Under the pieces are notes generated by a model. It saw nothing but the letters and a program-made list of their open reading frames with translations, made no database searches and had not been told where the DNA came from. From Modicisalibacter tunisiensis (GTDB lineage: Bacteria > Pseudomonadota > Gammaproteobacteria > Pseudomonadales > Halomonadaceae), in NCBI RefSeq assembly GCF_020148005.1, contig NZ_JAGXFD010000001.1, forward strand, positions 1,424,620-1,484,545: 59,926 bases of DNA. The letters run 5' to 3'. The position numbers and the translations under genes are program-made. Positions 51,792-59,926 of the stretch are shown here, piece by piece (position 1 is the first letter of the stretch; each line of letters opens with the position of its first letter).

Positions 51792-52890
51792 ATGCAAGAG
51801 ATCAATCCGATCAATCACCTCATCAAGGACCTGTCCGAACGGACAGACGTCCTGAGGGGGTATCTTTGACTATGCCGAAAAGAAGGATCGGCTAGAGGAA
51901 GTCACCCGCGAGCTCGAGAACCCGGACATCTGGAACGACCCGGACTATGCCCAGAAGCTGGGCAAGGAGCGCGCCACCCTCGAGAACATCGTCGCTACCA
52001 TCGACCAGCTCGACCAGGGGCTGGCCGACAACCGCGAGCTGCTGGAACTGGCGGTGATGGAGGAGGACGAGGATACCGTCGAGGAGGTGAAGCGCGAGCT
52101 GGAAAATCTGCAGGCCAGCCTCGAGAAGCTCGAGTTCCGGCGCATGTTCGCCGGCGAGATGGACGAGAACAACGCCTACCTCGACATCCAGGCCGGCTCC
52201 GGCGGCACCGAGGCCCAGGACTGGGCCAACATGCTGCTGCGCATGTACCTGCGCTGGGCCGAGCATCACGGCTTCAAGGCCGAGATCACCGAGCTTTCCG
52301 CCGGCGAGGTGGCGGGCATCAAGTCGGCGTCCGTGCACGTCCAGGGCGAGTACGCCTTCGGCTGGCTGCGCACCGAGACCGGCGTGCACCGCCTGGTGCG
52401 CAAGAGCCCGTTCGACTCCGGCGGTCGTCGCCACACCTCCTTCGCCTCGGTGTTCCTGTCGCCGGAGGTGGACGACAGCTTCGAGATCGAGATCAACCCG
52501 GCCGACCTGCGCGTCGACACCTATCGCTCCAGCGGCGCCGGCGGTCAGCACGTCAACACCACCGATTCGGCGGTGCGCATCACTCACGAGCCCACCGGCA
52601 TCGTGGTGGCCTGCCAGAGCCAGCGCAGCCAGCACGCCAACCGCGACTTCGCCATGAAGCAGCTCAAGGCGAAGCTGTGGGAACACGAGATGGAGAAGCG
52701 CAACGCCGCCAAGCAGGCGGCCGAGGAGTCCAAGGCCGACATCGGCTGGGGCAGCCAGATCCGCTCCTACGTGCTGGACGACCAGCGCATCAAGGATCTG
52801 CGCACCGGCGTGCAGTCCAGCAGCTGCGAGAAGGTGCTGGATGGGGATCTGGATCAGTTCATCGTGGCCAGCCTCAAACAGGGCCTTTGA
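51792..52890 (+). CDS. prfB: Peptide chain release factor 2 with programmed +1 frameshift
   Basis: 365 aa after frameshift. Frame 1 (51792-51866, [20 protein letters not shown]...) ends at an in-frame UGA (51867-51869) preceded by an internal Shine-Dalgarno AGGGGG and CUU; ribosomes slip +1 and continue at GAC in the second frame (from 51868). This is the classic RF2 autoregulatory site, not a mutation. Downstream motifs: [20 protein letters not shown], the GGQ motif in [16 protein letters not shown], and the stop-recognition tripeptide region [20 protein letters not shown]. Reads UGA and UAA. Often followed by lysS, as here. Confidence 0.97.
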
Positions 52891-52907
52891 GCGACGCTAT
52901 TGCGCTC

Positions 52908-52994
52908 GACGAGGCGGTGTTGCGGTGTTGCTCATCATGCTCATGGACAGCCACGTCCACTGCGCTGATTCGCACCGCCGCGCCTTGCCTCGTC
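52908..52994 (+). repeat. TGCTCA nested-hairpin element, copy B (after prfB)
   Basis: 87 nt, starting 18 nt after the prfB stop. Outer arms GACGAGGC (52908-52915) and GCCTCGTC (52987-52994) pair perfectly, with GCGGTG/CACCGC inside. The heart is TGCTCA (52938-52943), a TGGAC/GTCCA stem around AGCCAC, then CTGCGC (52960-52965). A second TGCTCA precedes at 52929. A further outer pair GAGCGACG/CGTCGCTC lies at 52889-52896 and 52994-53001. Confidence 0.65.
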
Positions 52995-53075
52995 GTCGCT
53001 CATGACGCGTCTCGACCTGGGTGGCACCTTCATCGCGCCACAATCGATAGCGACCTTCCATAGACAGGCAGAACC

Positions 53076-54626
53076 ATGGCGAACCAGGACAACCAAGCGG
53101 CCGTCGAGGGCCAGGACGAGAACCGTCTGATCGCGGAGCGTCGTGCCAAGCTGGCGGCGCGGCGCGAGCAGGCCGCCGAGCGCGGCACGAGCGTCTTTCC
53201 CAACGACTTCCGTCGCGACAGCAGCGCCGCCGCGCTGCAGGCCGAGCTGGGCGACCGGGACAAGGAGGCGCTCGAGGCGCTGGACCGCCGGGCCGCGGTG
53301 GCCGGGCGCATCATGCGCAAGCGCGGGCCCTTCGTGGTCATTCAGGACGCGTCCGGCCAGATCCAGCTCTACATCGACAAGAAGGGCCTGCCGACCGAGA
53401 CCCTCGAGGACATCAAGGGCTGGGACATCGGCGACATCGTCGCCGGTCGCGGCCCGGTGCACAAGTCCGGCAAGGGTGACCTCTATGTCAAGATGGACGA
53501 GGCGCGGCTGCTGACCAAGAGCCTGCGCCCGCTGCCGGACAAGTTCCACGGCCTGACCGATCAGGAATCGCGCTATCGCCAGCGCTACGTCGACCTGATC
53601 ATGAACGCCGACTCGCGGCGGGTGTTCGAGACCCGCGCCCGGGTGATCAGCGCCATGCGCCGGTTCTTCGAGGACCACGGCTTCATGGAGGTCGAGACGC
53701 CGATGCTGCAGCCGATTCCCGGCGGCGCCACGGCCCGGCCCTTCATCACCCACCACAACGCGCTGGATCTCGACATGTACCTGCGCATCGCCCCCGAGCT
53801 GTATCTCAAGCGGCTGGTGGTGGGCGGCTTCGAGCGGGTCTTCGAGATCAACCGCAACTTCCGCAACGAGGGGCTGTCGACGCGGCACAACCCCGAGTTC
53901 ACCATGATCGAGTTCTATCAGGCCTACGCCGACTATCACGACCTGATGGATCTCACCGAGGCCATGCTGCGCGAGGTGACGCGCTCCGTGCTGGGCACCA
54001 CCACGGTGACCAACACCGTGCGTGACGCCGACGGCGAGGTGCTGGAGACCTTCGAGTACGACTTCGGCCAGCCGCTGCGCCGGCTGAGCGTGTTCGACGC
54101 CATCCTCGAGTACAACCCGGATATCCGGGCCGAGGCGCTGGCCGACGAGTCCGCCGCCCGCCAGATCGCCGAGCGTCTGGATATCGACGTCAAGGACGGC
54201 TGGGGCCTGGGCAAGGTGCAGATCGAGATCTTCGAGAAGACCGTCGAGCATCGCCTCCAGCAGCCGACCTTCATCACCGACTACCCGACCGAGGTCAGTC
54301 CGCTGGCGCGGCGCAAGGACTCGGATCCCTTCGTCACCGACCGCTTCGAGTTCTTCGTCGGCGGCCGCGAGATCGCCAACGGCTTCTCGGAGCTCAACGA
54401 CGCCGAGGACCAGGCCGAGCGCTTCGCCGCCCAGGTGGCCGAGAAGGAGGCCGGCGACGACGAGGCGATGTACTACGACGCCGACTACATCCGCGCCCTC
54501 GAGCACGGCCTGCCGCCCACCGCGGGCGAGGGGATCGGCATCGACCGGCTGGTGATGCTGCTGACCGACAGCGCCTCGATCCGCGATGTGCTGTTGTTCC
54601 CGGCGATGCGCCCTTCCGGAGATTGA
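53076..54626 (+). CDS. lysS: Lysine--tRNA ligase (class II)
   Basis: 516 aa. N-terminal OB anticodon-binding domain ([40 protein letters not shown]). Class II motif 1 region [20 protein letters not shown], motif 2 [20 protein letters not shown] and motif 3 [20 protein letters not shown] with the C-terminal FPAMRP. Follows prfB by 185 nt, an interval filled mainly by repeat copy B. Confidence 0.98.
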   Translation: MANQDNQAAVEGQDENRLIAERRAKLAARREQAAERGTSVFPNDFRRDSSAAALQAELGDRDKEALEALDRRAAVAGRIMRKRGPFVVIQDASGQIQLYIDKKGLPTETLEDIKGWDIGDIVAGRGPVHKSGKGDLYVKMDEARLLTKSLRPLPDKFHGLTDQESRYRQRYVDLIMNADSRRVFETRARVISAMRRFFEDHGFMEVETPMLQPIPGGATARPFITHHNALDLDMYLRIAPELYLKRLVVGGFERVFEINRNFRNEGLSTRHNPEFTMIEFYQAYADYHDLMDLTEAMLREVTRSVLGTTTVTNTVRDADGEVLETFEYDFGQPLRRLSVFDAILEYNPDIRAEALADESAARQIAERLDIDVKDGWGLGKVQIEIFEKTVEHRLQQPTFITDYPTEVSPLARRKDSDPFVTDRFEFFVGGREIANGFSELNDAEDQAERFAAQVAEKEAGDDEAMYYDADYIRALEHGLPPTAGEGIGIDRLVMLLTDSASIRDVLLFPAMRPSGD

Positions 54627-54641
54627 AGGCGCTGCGCGTCG

Positions 54642-54726
54642 GCCAGACCTCGTGGCGCGGGGGTTCGCCTTGCTCATGTACCACCTCGTACATTCCGCCG
54701 GCGAATCCCCGCGCGCCTGGTCTGGC
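54642..54726 (+). repeat. TGCTCA nested-hairpin element, copy C (after lysS)
   Basis: 85 nt, starting 16 nt after the lysS stop. Arms GCCAGACC...CGCGGGGGTTCGCC and GGCGAATCCCCGCG...GGTCTGGC pair over about 27 nt with few mismatches. The heart is TGCTCA (54671-54676), a TGTAC/GTACA stem around CACCTC, then TTCCGC (54693-54698). The most perfect of the three copies. Confidence 0.75.
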
Positions 54727-54798
54727 GCAGGCTCGCCGCCTTCCGCGTGTTCCGGTGGGGCGGCGCATTCCCGCACAAGAGGGCGCGGTCGGGAAGTG

Positions 54799-54828
54799 TT
54801 GGTAAGGGGCGTGGCGAGCGCCCATAAT
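54799..54828 (+). promoter_or_regulatory. Possible promoter of the acidic unknown gene
   Basis: TTGGTA (54799-54804), 18-bp spacer, CATAAT (54823-54828), 57 nt before the start codon at 54885. Confidence 0.4.
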
Positions 54829-54884
54829 GATCGGCGTTTTACTGGCGCGGCACATCCGTCGCGGCACCTTCGAGGAGAGTCCCG

Positions 54885-55271
54885 ATGAAACTGCTCAACC
54901 GCTCCGCGCTGAGCGTCAAGCCCACCCAGGCGTTCGTCGACTGGGTCAACTCGCTCGAGCCCGTGATGGGCGACGACGATCTGACGCTGGGGGATGTCGA
55001 CAGCGAGAGCACGGTGTACCTGATCCCCGAGATGGATACGCCGGAGGCACTGCAGGCCTATGTCCGCGAGCGGTATCTGGACATCCTCGAGAACGAGCTG
55101 CGTGCCTGGGAGGAGGACACCCGGCAGTGGCCGGAATCCCTCGACTGGGCACTGTTCGAGCGCTTCCTGGTCGTCGAGCACAGCTATCTCGCCCTGGATC
55201 TCGAGAACGACGAGCCGATCGAGATCGCCGACATCGACGACGACCTGCTGATGGACGCCGACGAGGACTGA
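54885..55271 (+). CDS. Acidic protein of unknown function
   Basis: 128 aa. Starts MKLLNRSALSVKPTQAFVDW; ends in a strongly acidic tail (ADIDDDLLMDADED). Rich in Asp, Glu and Leu, with no Cys and no membrane segment. Core phrases VYLIPEMDTPEALQAYVRER and WEEDTRQWPESLDWALFERF look conserved-type (many aromatic residues). A ribosome-binding site GAGGAGAG lies about 8 nt upstream. I do not recognise a named family with confidence; I recall similar short proteins near lysS in pseudomonads. Confidence 0.75.
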   Translation: MKLLNRSALSVKPTQAFVDWVNSLEPVMGDDDLTLGDVDSESTVYLIPEMDTPEALQAYVRERYLDILENELRAWEEDTRQWPESLDWALFERFLVVEHSYLALDLENDEPIEIADIDDDLLMDADED

Positions 55272-55343
55272 GCACGCGGTGTCGCCTTCGCCTTGCCCTG
55301 ATTGCCGTTCCCGCCTCGGCCGCCGGACGCCTCCGGCGTGCTG

Positions 55344-56744
55344 ATGCGCCGCCTGTTCGAGACCCGCCCCGGTGACACCGGCCTGCCCGGCCCGCAGCGG
55401 CGCTGGGCCCTGCTGGTGCTGGTGATGGGCACGCTGATGGCGGTGTTCGACGGCGGCATCGTCAATATCGCCCTGCCGACCCTGGCCCGGGAGCTGAATG
55501 TCAGCGAGTCCCGGGTGGTGTGGATCACCAACGTCTATCAGCTGGTCAGTGCCTCGTCGCTGCTGGCCTTCGCGGCGCTGAGCCGCCTGCTGGGCCGGCA
55601 TCGCCTCTACATCGGCGGCCTGGCGGTGTTCACCGTGGCCTCGCTGGCCTGTGCCCTGGCGCCGGGCTTTGCCTGGCTGGTGGGGGCGCGGGTCGTCCAG
55701 GGGCTGGGGGCGGCGGCGATGCTGTCGATCGGCCCGTCGATGTACCGGGTGATCTTCCCGCCGCGGCTGCTGGGCTCGGCGATCGGCATCGGTGCGCTGG
55801 TGGTGGCCTTCGGCATCGCCTTCGGCCCCTCGCTGGGCGGCGGTATCCTCTATCTGGCCAGCTGGCCCTGGTTGTTCGCCATCAACGTGCCGATCGGCAT
55901 CGCCGCCCTGCTCCTGGCGCTCAGGGCGCTGCCCCGCGAGGCGCCCGAGGCGGGGCGCTTCGACTGGCCGGGGGCACTGCTCTCCGCGGGCATGGTCTCC
56001 ACCTTCGTGCTGGCGCTCGACCAGCTGGGACACGGCGGGCTGCACCTGGTCGCCCTGGCGCCGCTGGCGACGAGCCTGGCCTGCCTGGCGGGCTTCATCC
56101 GCCGCCAGCGTCGGGCGGCGACCCCGCTGGTGCCGCTGGCGATGTTCCACGAGGCTCGCTTCAGTTATGCGGCGACGATCTCGATGTGCGCCTTCATCGC
56201 CCAGGGGGCGGCCTTCGTGGGGCTGCCGTTCCTGTTCCAGAGCGTCATGGAGCGCAGTCCCCTCGAATCGGCGGCGCTGTTCACGCCCTGGCCGCTGGCG
56301 CTGATGGTCACCGGCCCCCTGGCCGGTCGCCTGGCGGATCGCTTCAATCCGGCGGTGATCTCGTCGCTGGGCCTGGTGCTGTTCTTGGCAGGCATGCTGT
56401 CGCTGGCGCTGCTGGGCGAGGACACCACCCTCGGTCATGTCGTCTGGCGGGTCGCGCTGTGCGGCATCGGCTACGGCCTCTTCCAGGCACCCAACAACCG
56501 CGAGCTGCTGGGCGGCGTGCCGATGGCCTACAGTGCCAACGCCTCCGGGGTGATGGCCTCGGTGCGCACCTTCGGCCAGGCGGTGGGCACGGCGCTGGTG
56601 GGGCTGGTCCTGGCGCTGTCGCTCGGCGCGTCCGAGTCGCCGGTCGGCTCGCTGACGCTGGCGCTGTGGCTCGGTGTCGCCACCGTGAGCCTGGCGCTGG
56701 CGTTGAGCCTGCGGCGGATTCCGCTGGCCCGCCACGCTCGGTGA
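55344..56744 (+). CDS. MFS drug-efflux-type transporter (DHA2-like)
   Basis: 466 aa with 12-14 hydrophobic helices. N-terminal MAVFDGGIVNIALPTLAREL is the usual drug:H+ antiporter helix 1; ALSRLLGRHRLYIGGLAVF is motif A; AFGPSLGGGILYLASWPWLF is motif C, which marks drug efflux pumps. EmrB/QacA-like length. Substrate unknown. Start uncertain: ATG 55344 is chosen; a TTG at 55302 gives 14 extra Pro-rich residues. No adjacent regulator. Confidence 0.85.
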   Translation: MRRLFETRPGDTGLPGPQRRWALLVLVMGTLMAVFDGGIVNIALPTLARELNVSESRVVWITNVYQLVSASSLLAFAALSRLLGRHRLYIGGLAVFTVASLACALAPGFAWLVGARVVQGLGAAAMLSIGPSMYRVIFPPRLLGSAIGIGALVVAFGIAFGPSLGGGILYLASWPWLFAINVPIGIAALLLALRALPREAPEAGRFDWPGALLSAGMVSTFVLALDQLGHGGLHLVALAPLATSLACLAGFIRRQRRAATPLVPLAMFHEARFSYAATISMCAFIAQGAAFVGLPFLFQSVMERSPLESAALFTPWPLALMVTGPLAGRLADRFNPAVISSLGLVLFLAGMLSLALLGEDTTLGHVVWRVALCGIGYGLFQAPNNRELLGGVPMAYSANASGVMASVRTFGQAVGTALVGLVLALSLGASESPVGSLTLALWLGVATVSLALALSLRRIPLARHAR

Positions 56745-56751
56745 TCCCGGC

Positions 56752-56781
56752 TTATCGCGGGTCGCCGCCAGGCGTTACAAT
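56752..56781 (+). promoter_or_regulatory. Possible promoter of the bolA operon
   Basis: TTATCG (56752-56757), 18-bp spacer, TACAAT (56776-56781), 29 nt before the bolA start. Confidence 0.4.
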
Positions 56782-56809
56782 GACTCCATTCTTGTCAGGA
56801 GGAGTGGTC

Positions 56810-57121
56810 ATGAGTGTTCAGGCACGCATCGAAGAGAAACTGCACGATCTCGAGCCCGTGCACCTGAGTGTGGAGAACGAGAGCCACAAGCATCACGTGC
56901 CGCCGAACTCCGAGACGCACTTCAAGGTGACGCTGGTGTCGACGCGCTTCGAGGGGCTGATGCCGGTCAAGCGCCACCAGCAGATCTACGCGCTGCTGGC
57001 CGAGGAGCTGTCCGGGCCGGTGCATGCCCTGGCGCTGCATCTCTATACCCCGGCCGAGTGGGACGCCCGCGGCAGCCAGCGCCCCGACTCGCCGAACTGC
57101 CGAGGCGGCGGTGGTCGCTGA
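56810..57121 (+). CDS. bolA: BolA-family protein
   Basis: 103 aa. MSVQARIEEKLHDLEPVHLS, HFKVTLVSTRFEGLMPVKRH and RHQQIYALLAEEL are the BolA fold elements, with the invariant His of the RH motif. BolA-type proteins bind [2Fe-2S] glutaredoxins and affect cell shape and stress response. ATG at 56810 has AGGAGGAG about 6 nt upstream. The GTG of the next gene overlaps its end, so bolA, the psi-like gene and rimI form an operon. Confidence 0.93.
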   Translation: MSVQARIEEKLHDLEPVHLSVENESHKHHVPPNSETHFKVTLVSTRFEGLMPVKRHQQIYALLAEELSGPVHALALHLYTPAEWDARGSQRPDSPNCRGGGGR

Positions 57122-57941
57122 GCCGCTCGGCGAGCCGCAGCGTTCGCAGTACCTGGAGGCCATGGGGCTGACCGCCTGGGTCGGCCGTTATCGCCTGCCC
57201 AATGCCCGCGAGAGCCAGGCCTGCGACTGGCCGGAGCCGTCGCACGAACCGGCGCGTCCGCCGGCGCAACGCCTGCACGCCCTGCTCGACGAGGCCGCGC
57301 CCGAGCCACGCCCGATGGCAGCGAGCGAGGAAGCCCCGGTGCTGCCGCGCGCGAACGCCCGGCGCGCCAGGGCCCTGCTGGGGGGGGCTGCTGAGCCCCC
57401 CGAGCCCGAGACGCCGCAAGCCGTGCCCGCCGCCGCGGAGGCGGAAACCGTTTCGACGCCGGAACCTCGGGAAGCGCTGCGTTTCGCGCTGCAGGTGGCG
57501 GCGCTGGAGGGGCGATGGCTGATCCTGCTGCCCGGCGAGACGCCACCCGACGCGAAGGCCCTGCGCCTGCTCGGCAACCTGCTGCGTGCCGCCGGCATCG
57601 AGGTCGAGATGCCGGCATTCCAGGCGTTCCGCTGGCCGCTGATGGACGGGCTGAGTGCCGAGGCGCCGCTGCAGGAGGCGCAGGACGGGCTGCAGGCCTT
57701 CATCGACGGGCGCCGACGGCGGGGCTGGCAGCCCGAGCGGGTCCTGCTGTTCGGCGACGCCCCCGTGCTGAGCCGGGTGCTGGCGGCCGACGCAGACCGG
57801 TGCGGGCTGCTGGAGCTGCCGTTGTGGCAGGGCGAGACCCTGGCGACCCTGGCGACGTCGGCCGAGGCCAAGCGGGCCCTGTGGCCGTACCTCGCCGAAT
57901 GGCGAACGGCCTGGCGGTCGCTGGAGGGGGGCGTGTCGTGA
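57111..57941 (+). CDS. holD: Psi-like (HolD) subunit of DNA polymerase III
   Basis: 276 aa starting at GTG 57111, overlapping bolA. The N-terminal segment RSQYLEAMGLTAWVGRYRLP resembles the psi N-terminus that contacts SSB/chi, and the C-terminal ATSAEAKRALWPYLAEWRTAW resembles the psi end. A Pro/Ala/Glu-rich linker lies between (about 60-120). Position directly before rimI (4-nt overlap, GTGA) matches holD-rimI in E. coli and the cryptic psi gene of Pseudomonas. Sequence similarity is weak, so the call rests mainly on context; length is about twice that of E. coli HolD. Confidence 0.65.
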   Translation: MVAEPLGEPQRSQYLEAMGLTAWVGRYRLPNARESQACDWPEPSHEPARPPAQRLHALLDEAAPEPRPMAASEEAPVLPRANARRARALLGGAAEPPEPETPQAVPAAAEAETVSTPEPREALRFALQVAALEGRWLILLPGETPPDAKALRLLGNLLRAAGIEVEMPAFQAFRWPLMDGLSAEAPLQEAQDGLQAFIDGRRRRGWQPERVLLFGDAPVLSRVLAADADRCGLLELPLWQGETLATLATSAEAKRALWPYLAEWRTAWRSLEGGVS

Positions 57942-58396
57942 CGCCGGTGCTCGAGCGGCTGACCCCGGCGGCACTGGAGGCGCTGGTCGCCGTCGAACGC
58001 GCCGGCCAGGCGCATCCCTGGTCGGAGGCGGCGCTGGCCGAGGCGCTGACGTCGCCGGCGTACGAACTCTGGGGAGCATACGCGCCGGGAGCGCCGGCGG
58101 AACTGCTCGGCCATGCGGCGCTGTATCGGTTGCCCTTCGAGGCGGAGCTGCAGGCGATTACCGTGGCGCCCGGCGCGCGTCGCCGGGGCATCGCCCGGTG
58201 CCTGCTCGAGCGCCTGCTGGCGCGGGCGGCCGCCTGGCGCAGCGAACGCCTGCTGCTCGAGGTGCGTGCCTCCAACGCGGCGGCACTGGCGCTGTACGCG
58301 GCGATGGGCTTTCGGGAGGACGGTCGGCGGCCGAACTACTATCCCGCCGGGGCGGGGCGGCGGGAGGCGGCCGTGCTGATGTCGCGGCCGCTGTAG
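57938..58396 (+). CDS. rimI: Ribosomal protein S18 alanine N-acetyltransferase RimI
   Basis: 152 aa GNAT acetyltransferase. Acetyl-CoA motif AITVAPGARRRGIARCLLER, and LLLEVRASNAAALALYAAMG with FREDGRRPNYYPAG, both typical of RimI. It acetylates the N-terminal Ala of S18 (rpsR is also in this window). GTG start overlaps the holD-like stop. Confidence 0.93.
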   Translation: MTPVLERLTPAALEALVAVERAGQAHPWSEAALAEALTSPAYELWGAYAPGAPAELLGHAALYRLPFEAELQAITVAPGARRRGIARCLLERLLARAAAWRSERLLLEVRASNAAALALYAAMGFREDGRRPNYYPAGAGRREAAVLMSRPL

Positions 58397-58405
58397 GCGG
58401 CCGCG
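58383..58405. terminator. Perfect hairpin at the rimI/zapB convergence
   Basis: CGCGGCCGC (58383-58391) and GCGGCCGCG (58397-58405) pair perfectly; the 5-nt loop TGTAG contains the rimI TAG stop. No U tract. Confidence 0.5.
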
Positions 58406-58412
58406 GCGCGGA

Positions 58413-58616
58413 TCAGGAAACGGAGGACGTCTCGCTGCCTTCCATCTCGCGGAACTTCTCCAGCAGGCCACTCAGGCGGCGTTCCCACTCGTCGTGCTGC
58501 TGCTTGAGGCGGGCGTTTTCCTCGCGCAGCTCCTCGGCTTCCATCTTCAGCATCTCGAGCGACTCGACCGCGTGGGTCACCTTCTGTTCGAGCTGATTGA
58601 AAAGTTCGCTACTCAT
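58413..58616 (-). CDS. zapB: Cell division protein ZapB-like (TIGR02449 family)
   Basis: 67 aa, a single coiled coil: MSSELFNQLEQKVTHAVESL, then EMLKMEAEELREENARLKQQ and RRLSGLLEKFREME. Aligns with E. coli ZapB (81 aa), which bundles FtsZ-ring-associated ZapA. RBS AGGAGAAACG upstream. Downstream of rsmD on the same strand, 67 nt away; a 12-bp palindrome (GTCTGCGCAGAC, 58654-58665) sits in the gap. Confidence 0.85.
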   Translation of the reverse strand: MSSELFNQLEQKVTHAVESLEMLKMEAEELREENARLKQQHDEWERRLSGLLEKFREMEGSETSSVS

Positions 58617-58683
58617 CCGTTTCTCCTGGTCGCTGATCGCGTTCGGGGGCCGTGTCTGCGCAGACTACGCCGTGGCGCGGGGC

Positions 58684-59313
58684 TCAGCAAGCCTCGCCCG
58701 CGGGCGGCGCACGATGATAGAGCCGGCCGTGGGTTTCGCCGGCGCGTACCTCGCGATGCAGGCGCCAGATGGAAGGCACCTCGGGGGGCAACTCCGCCTC
58801 GTGCTCGACGTAGATCCAGGCCTCCTCGTTCAGCCAGCCGGCTGCCTCCAGGGCCGCGCAGGCCGTCGCGGCATGCCCCTGACGAAACGGCGGGTCGAGG
58901 AAGACCAGGTCGAAGGGGGCCTCGGCGGGCGTGACCAGGAAGCTCTCGGCCGTGGCGTTGACCAGCCGCGCCGCCACGCCGAGCGTGTCGATGTTGGCCT
59001 GCAGCGCCCGGGCCACGGCGGGCTGGGCCTCGACGAACACCGCCTCGGCCGCGCCGCGGGACAGCGCCTCGAAGCCCAGCGCGCCGGTGCCGGCATAGAG
59101 GTCCAGCACCCGGCGCCCGGCGAGTTCGAAGGCCAGCCAGTTGAACAGCGTCTCGCGGACGCGGTCGGGGGTGGGGCGCAGGCCGGGGCTGTCGGGCACG
59201 CTCAGCAGGCGGCGCTTGAAGCGGCCGCCGATCAGGCGCAGCTTGCCGCTGGGCGGGGACGAGGCCCGGGCGTTGCGGCGCGACGCGGGCTTGCGGTGAC
59301 GATGACGGCTCAT
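58684..59313 (-). CDS. rsmD: 16S rRNA (guanine966-N2)-methyltransferase RsmD
   Basis: 209 aa Rossmann methyltransferase. After a basic N-terminus come LRLIGGRFKRRLLSVPDSPG, LRPTPDRVRETLFNWL, the SAM motif VLDLYAGTGALGFEALSRGA, and the catalytic DPPF in DLVFLDPPFRQGHA. Methylates G966 in 30S. Divergent from ftsY, the same arrangement as in E. coli. Confidence 0.96.
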   Translation of the reverse strand: MSRHRHRKPASRRNARASSPPSGKLRLIGGRFKRRLLSVPDSPGLRPTPDRVRETLFNWLAFELAGRRVLDLYAGTGALGFEALSRGAAEAVFVEAQPAVARALQANIDTLGVAARLVNATAESFLVTPAEAPFDLVFLDPPFRQGHAATACAALEAAGWLNEEAWIYVEHEAELPPEVPSIWRLHREVRAGETHGRLYHRAPPAGEAC

Positions 59314-59402
59314 GACCGGCGGATTGTACGCGCGCCGTGTCCACAGTGGTAGCGGGGGGTGTTAGGATACGGCGATTGTTTCCGTCCAGGTTTTGACTGC
59401 CC

Positions 59403-59926
<524 letters not shown>

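Noticed and set aside
51867-51869. In-frame stop early in prfB
   Set aside because: It is the conserved RF2 frameshift site with upstream Shine-Dalgarno and CUU, not a pseudogene mutation.
54677-54692. TGTAC/GTACA in copy C as another LitR/CarH operator
   Set aside because: It is an inverted pair forming the inner stem of the hairpin, not direct repeats on an 11-bp spacing, and the other two copies have different stem sequences.
58654-58665. GTCTGCGCAGAC palindrome between rsmD and zapB
   Set aside because: Short perfect palindrome without flanking signal or second copy; may be chance or a weak transcript hairpin.

Overview
The window is a very GC-rich, gene-dense stretch of gammaproteobacterial chromosome. 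Gene families and gene order (rnr-rlmB-rpsF-rpsR-DUF2232-rplI-dnaB; rpsP-rimM-trmD-rplS; xerD-dsbC-hom-thrC-recJ-prfB-lysS; holD-rimI) resemble pseudomonads and halomonads. A complete Mrp Na+/H+ antiporter operon and acidic proteins favour a halophilic or alkali-tolerant member of the Halomonadaceae (inference). No insertion sequence, phage, CRISPR array or rRNA operon was seen.

Layout. 1-7.6 kb: tRNA-Leu(CAG), RNase R and RlmB, the S6/S18/L9 cluster with an embedded membrane protein, DnaB and a small unknown gene. 7.6-11.4 kb: an EAL-CBS-GGDEF c-di-GMP protein, two small proteins and ferrochelatase. 11.4-17.6 kb: six mrp genes (fused AB, then C-G) on the minus strand, preceded by a possible 53-aa leader ORF. 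17.6-20.9 kb: DASH cryptochrome, DUF3429 membrane protein, initiator tRNA and acetoacetyl-CoA reductase. 20.9-27.4 kb: a large DUF349 protein divergent from minCDE, then exonuclease I. 27.4-35.8 kb: a pitrilysin-type protease, an SRAP protein lacking its active-site residues, a TetR regulator with an MFS-acyltransferase fusion, a CNNM/CorC protein and YpjD. 36-46.6 kb: Ffh, rpsP-rimM-trmD-rplS, XerD, DsbC, Hom, ThrC, RecJ. 46.6-51.7 kb: a metal-efflux operon (MerR regulator, four-HMA P-type ATPase, 25-aa membrane ORF) and a FadL porin. 51.7-59.9 kb: prfB with its programmed +1 frameshift, lysS, an unknown acidic protein, an MFS pump, BolA, a psi-like polymerase subunit, RimI, ZapB, RsmD and the 5' part of ftsY, cut by the window edge.

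Signals that ordinary gene calls do not explain. (1) Three ~85-nt nested inverted repeats lie just after the stop codons of hom, prfB and lysS; they share a TGCTCA...YTCCGC heart while their arms differ in sequence but still pair. (2) An SRAP-fold protein has lost all four expected active-site residues. (3) TGTACA-type direct repeats on an 11-bp period precede the cryptochrome gene and lie between the DUF393 and ferrochelatase genes, suggesting a LitR/CarH-type photosensory regulon. (4) Several structured leaders and operators (MerR-type promoter, PsrA-like box, rplS and rpsF leaders) can be read directly.
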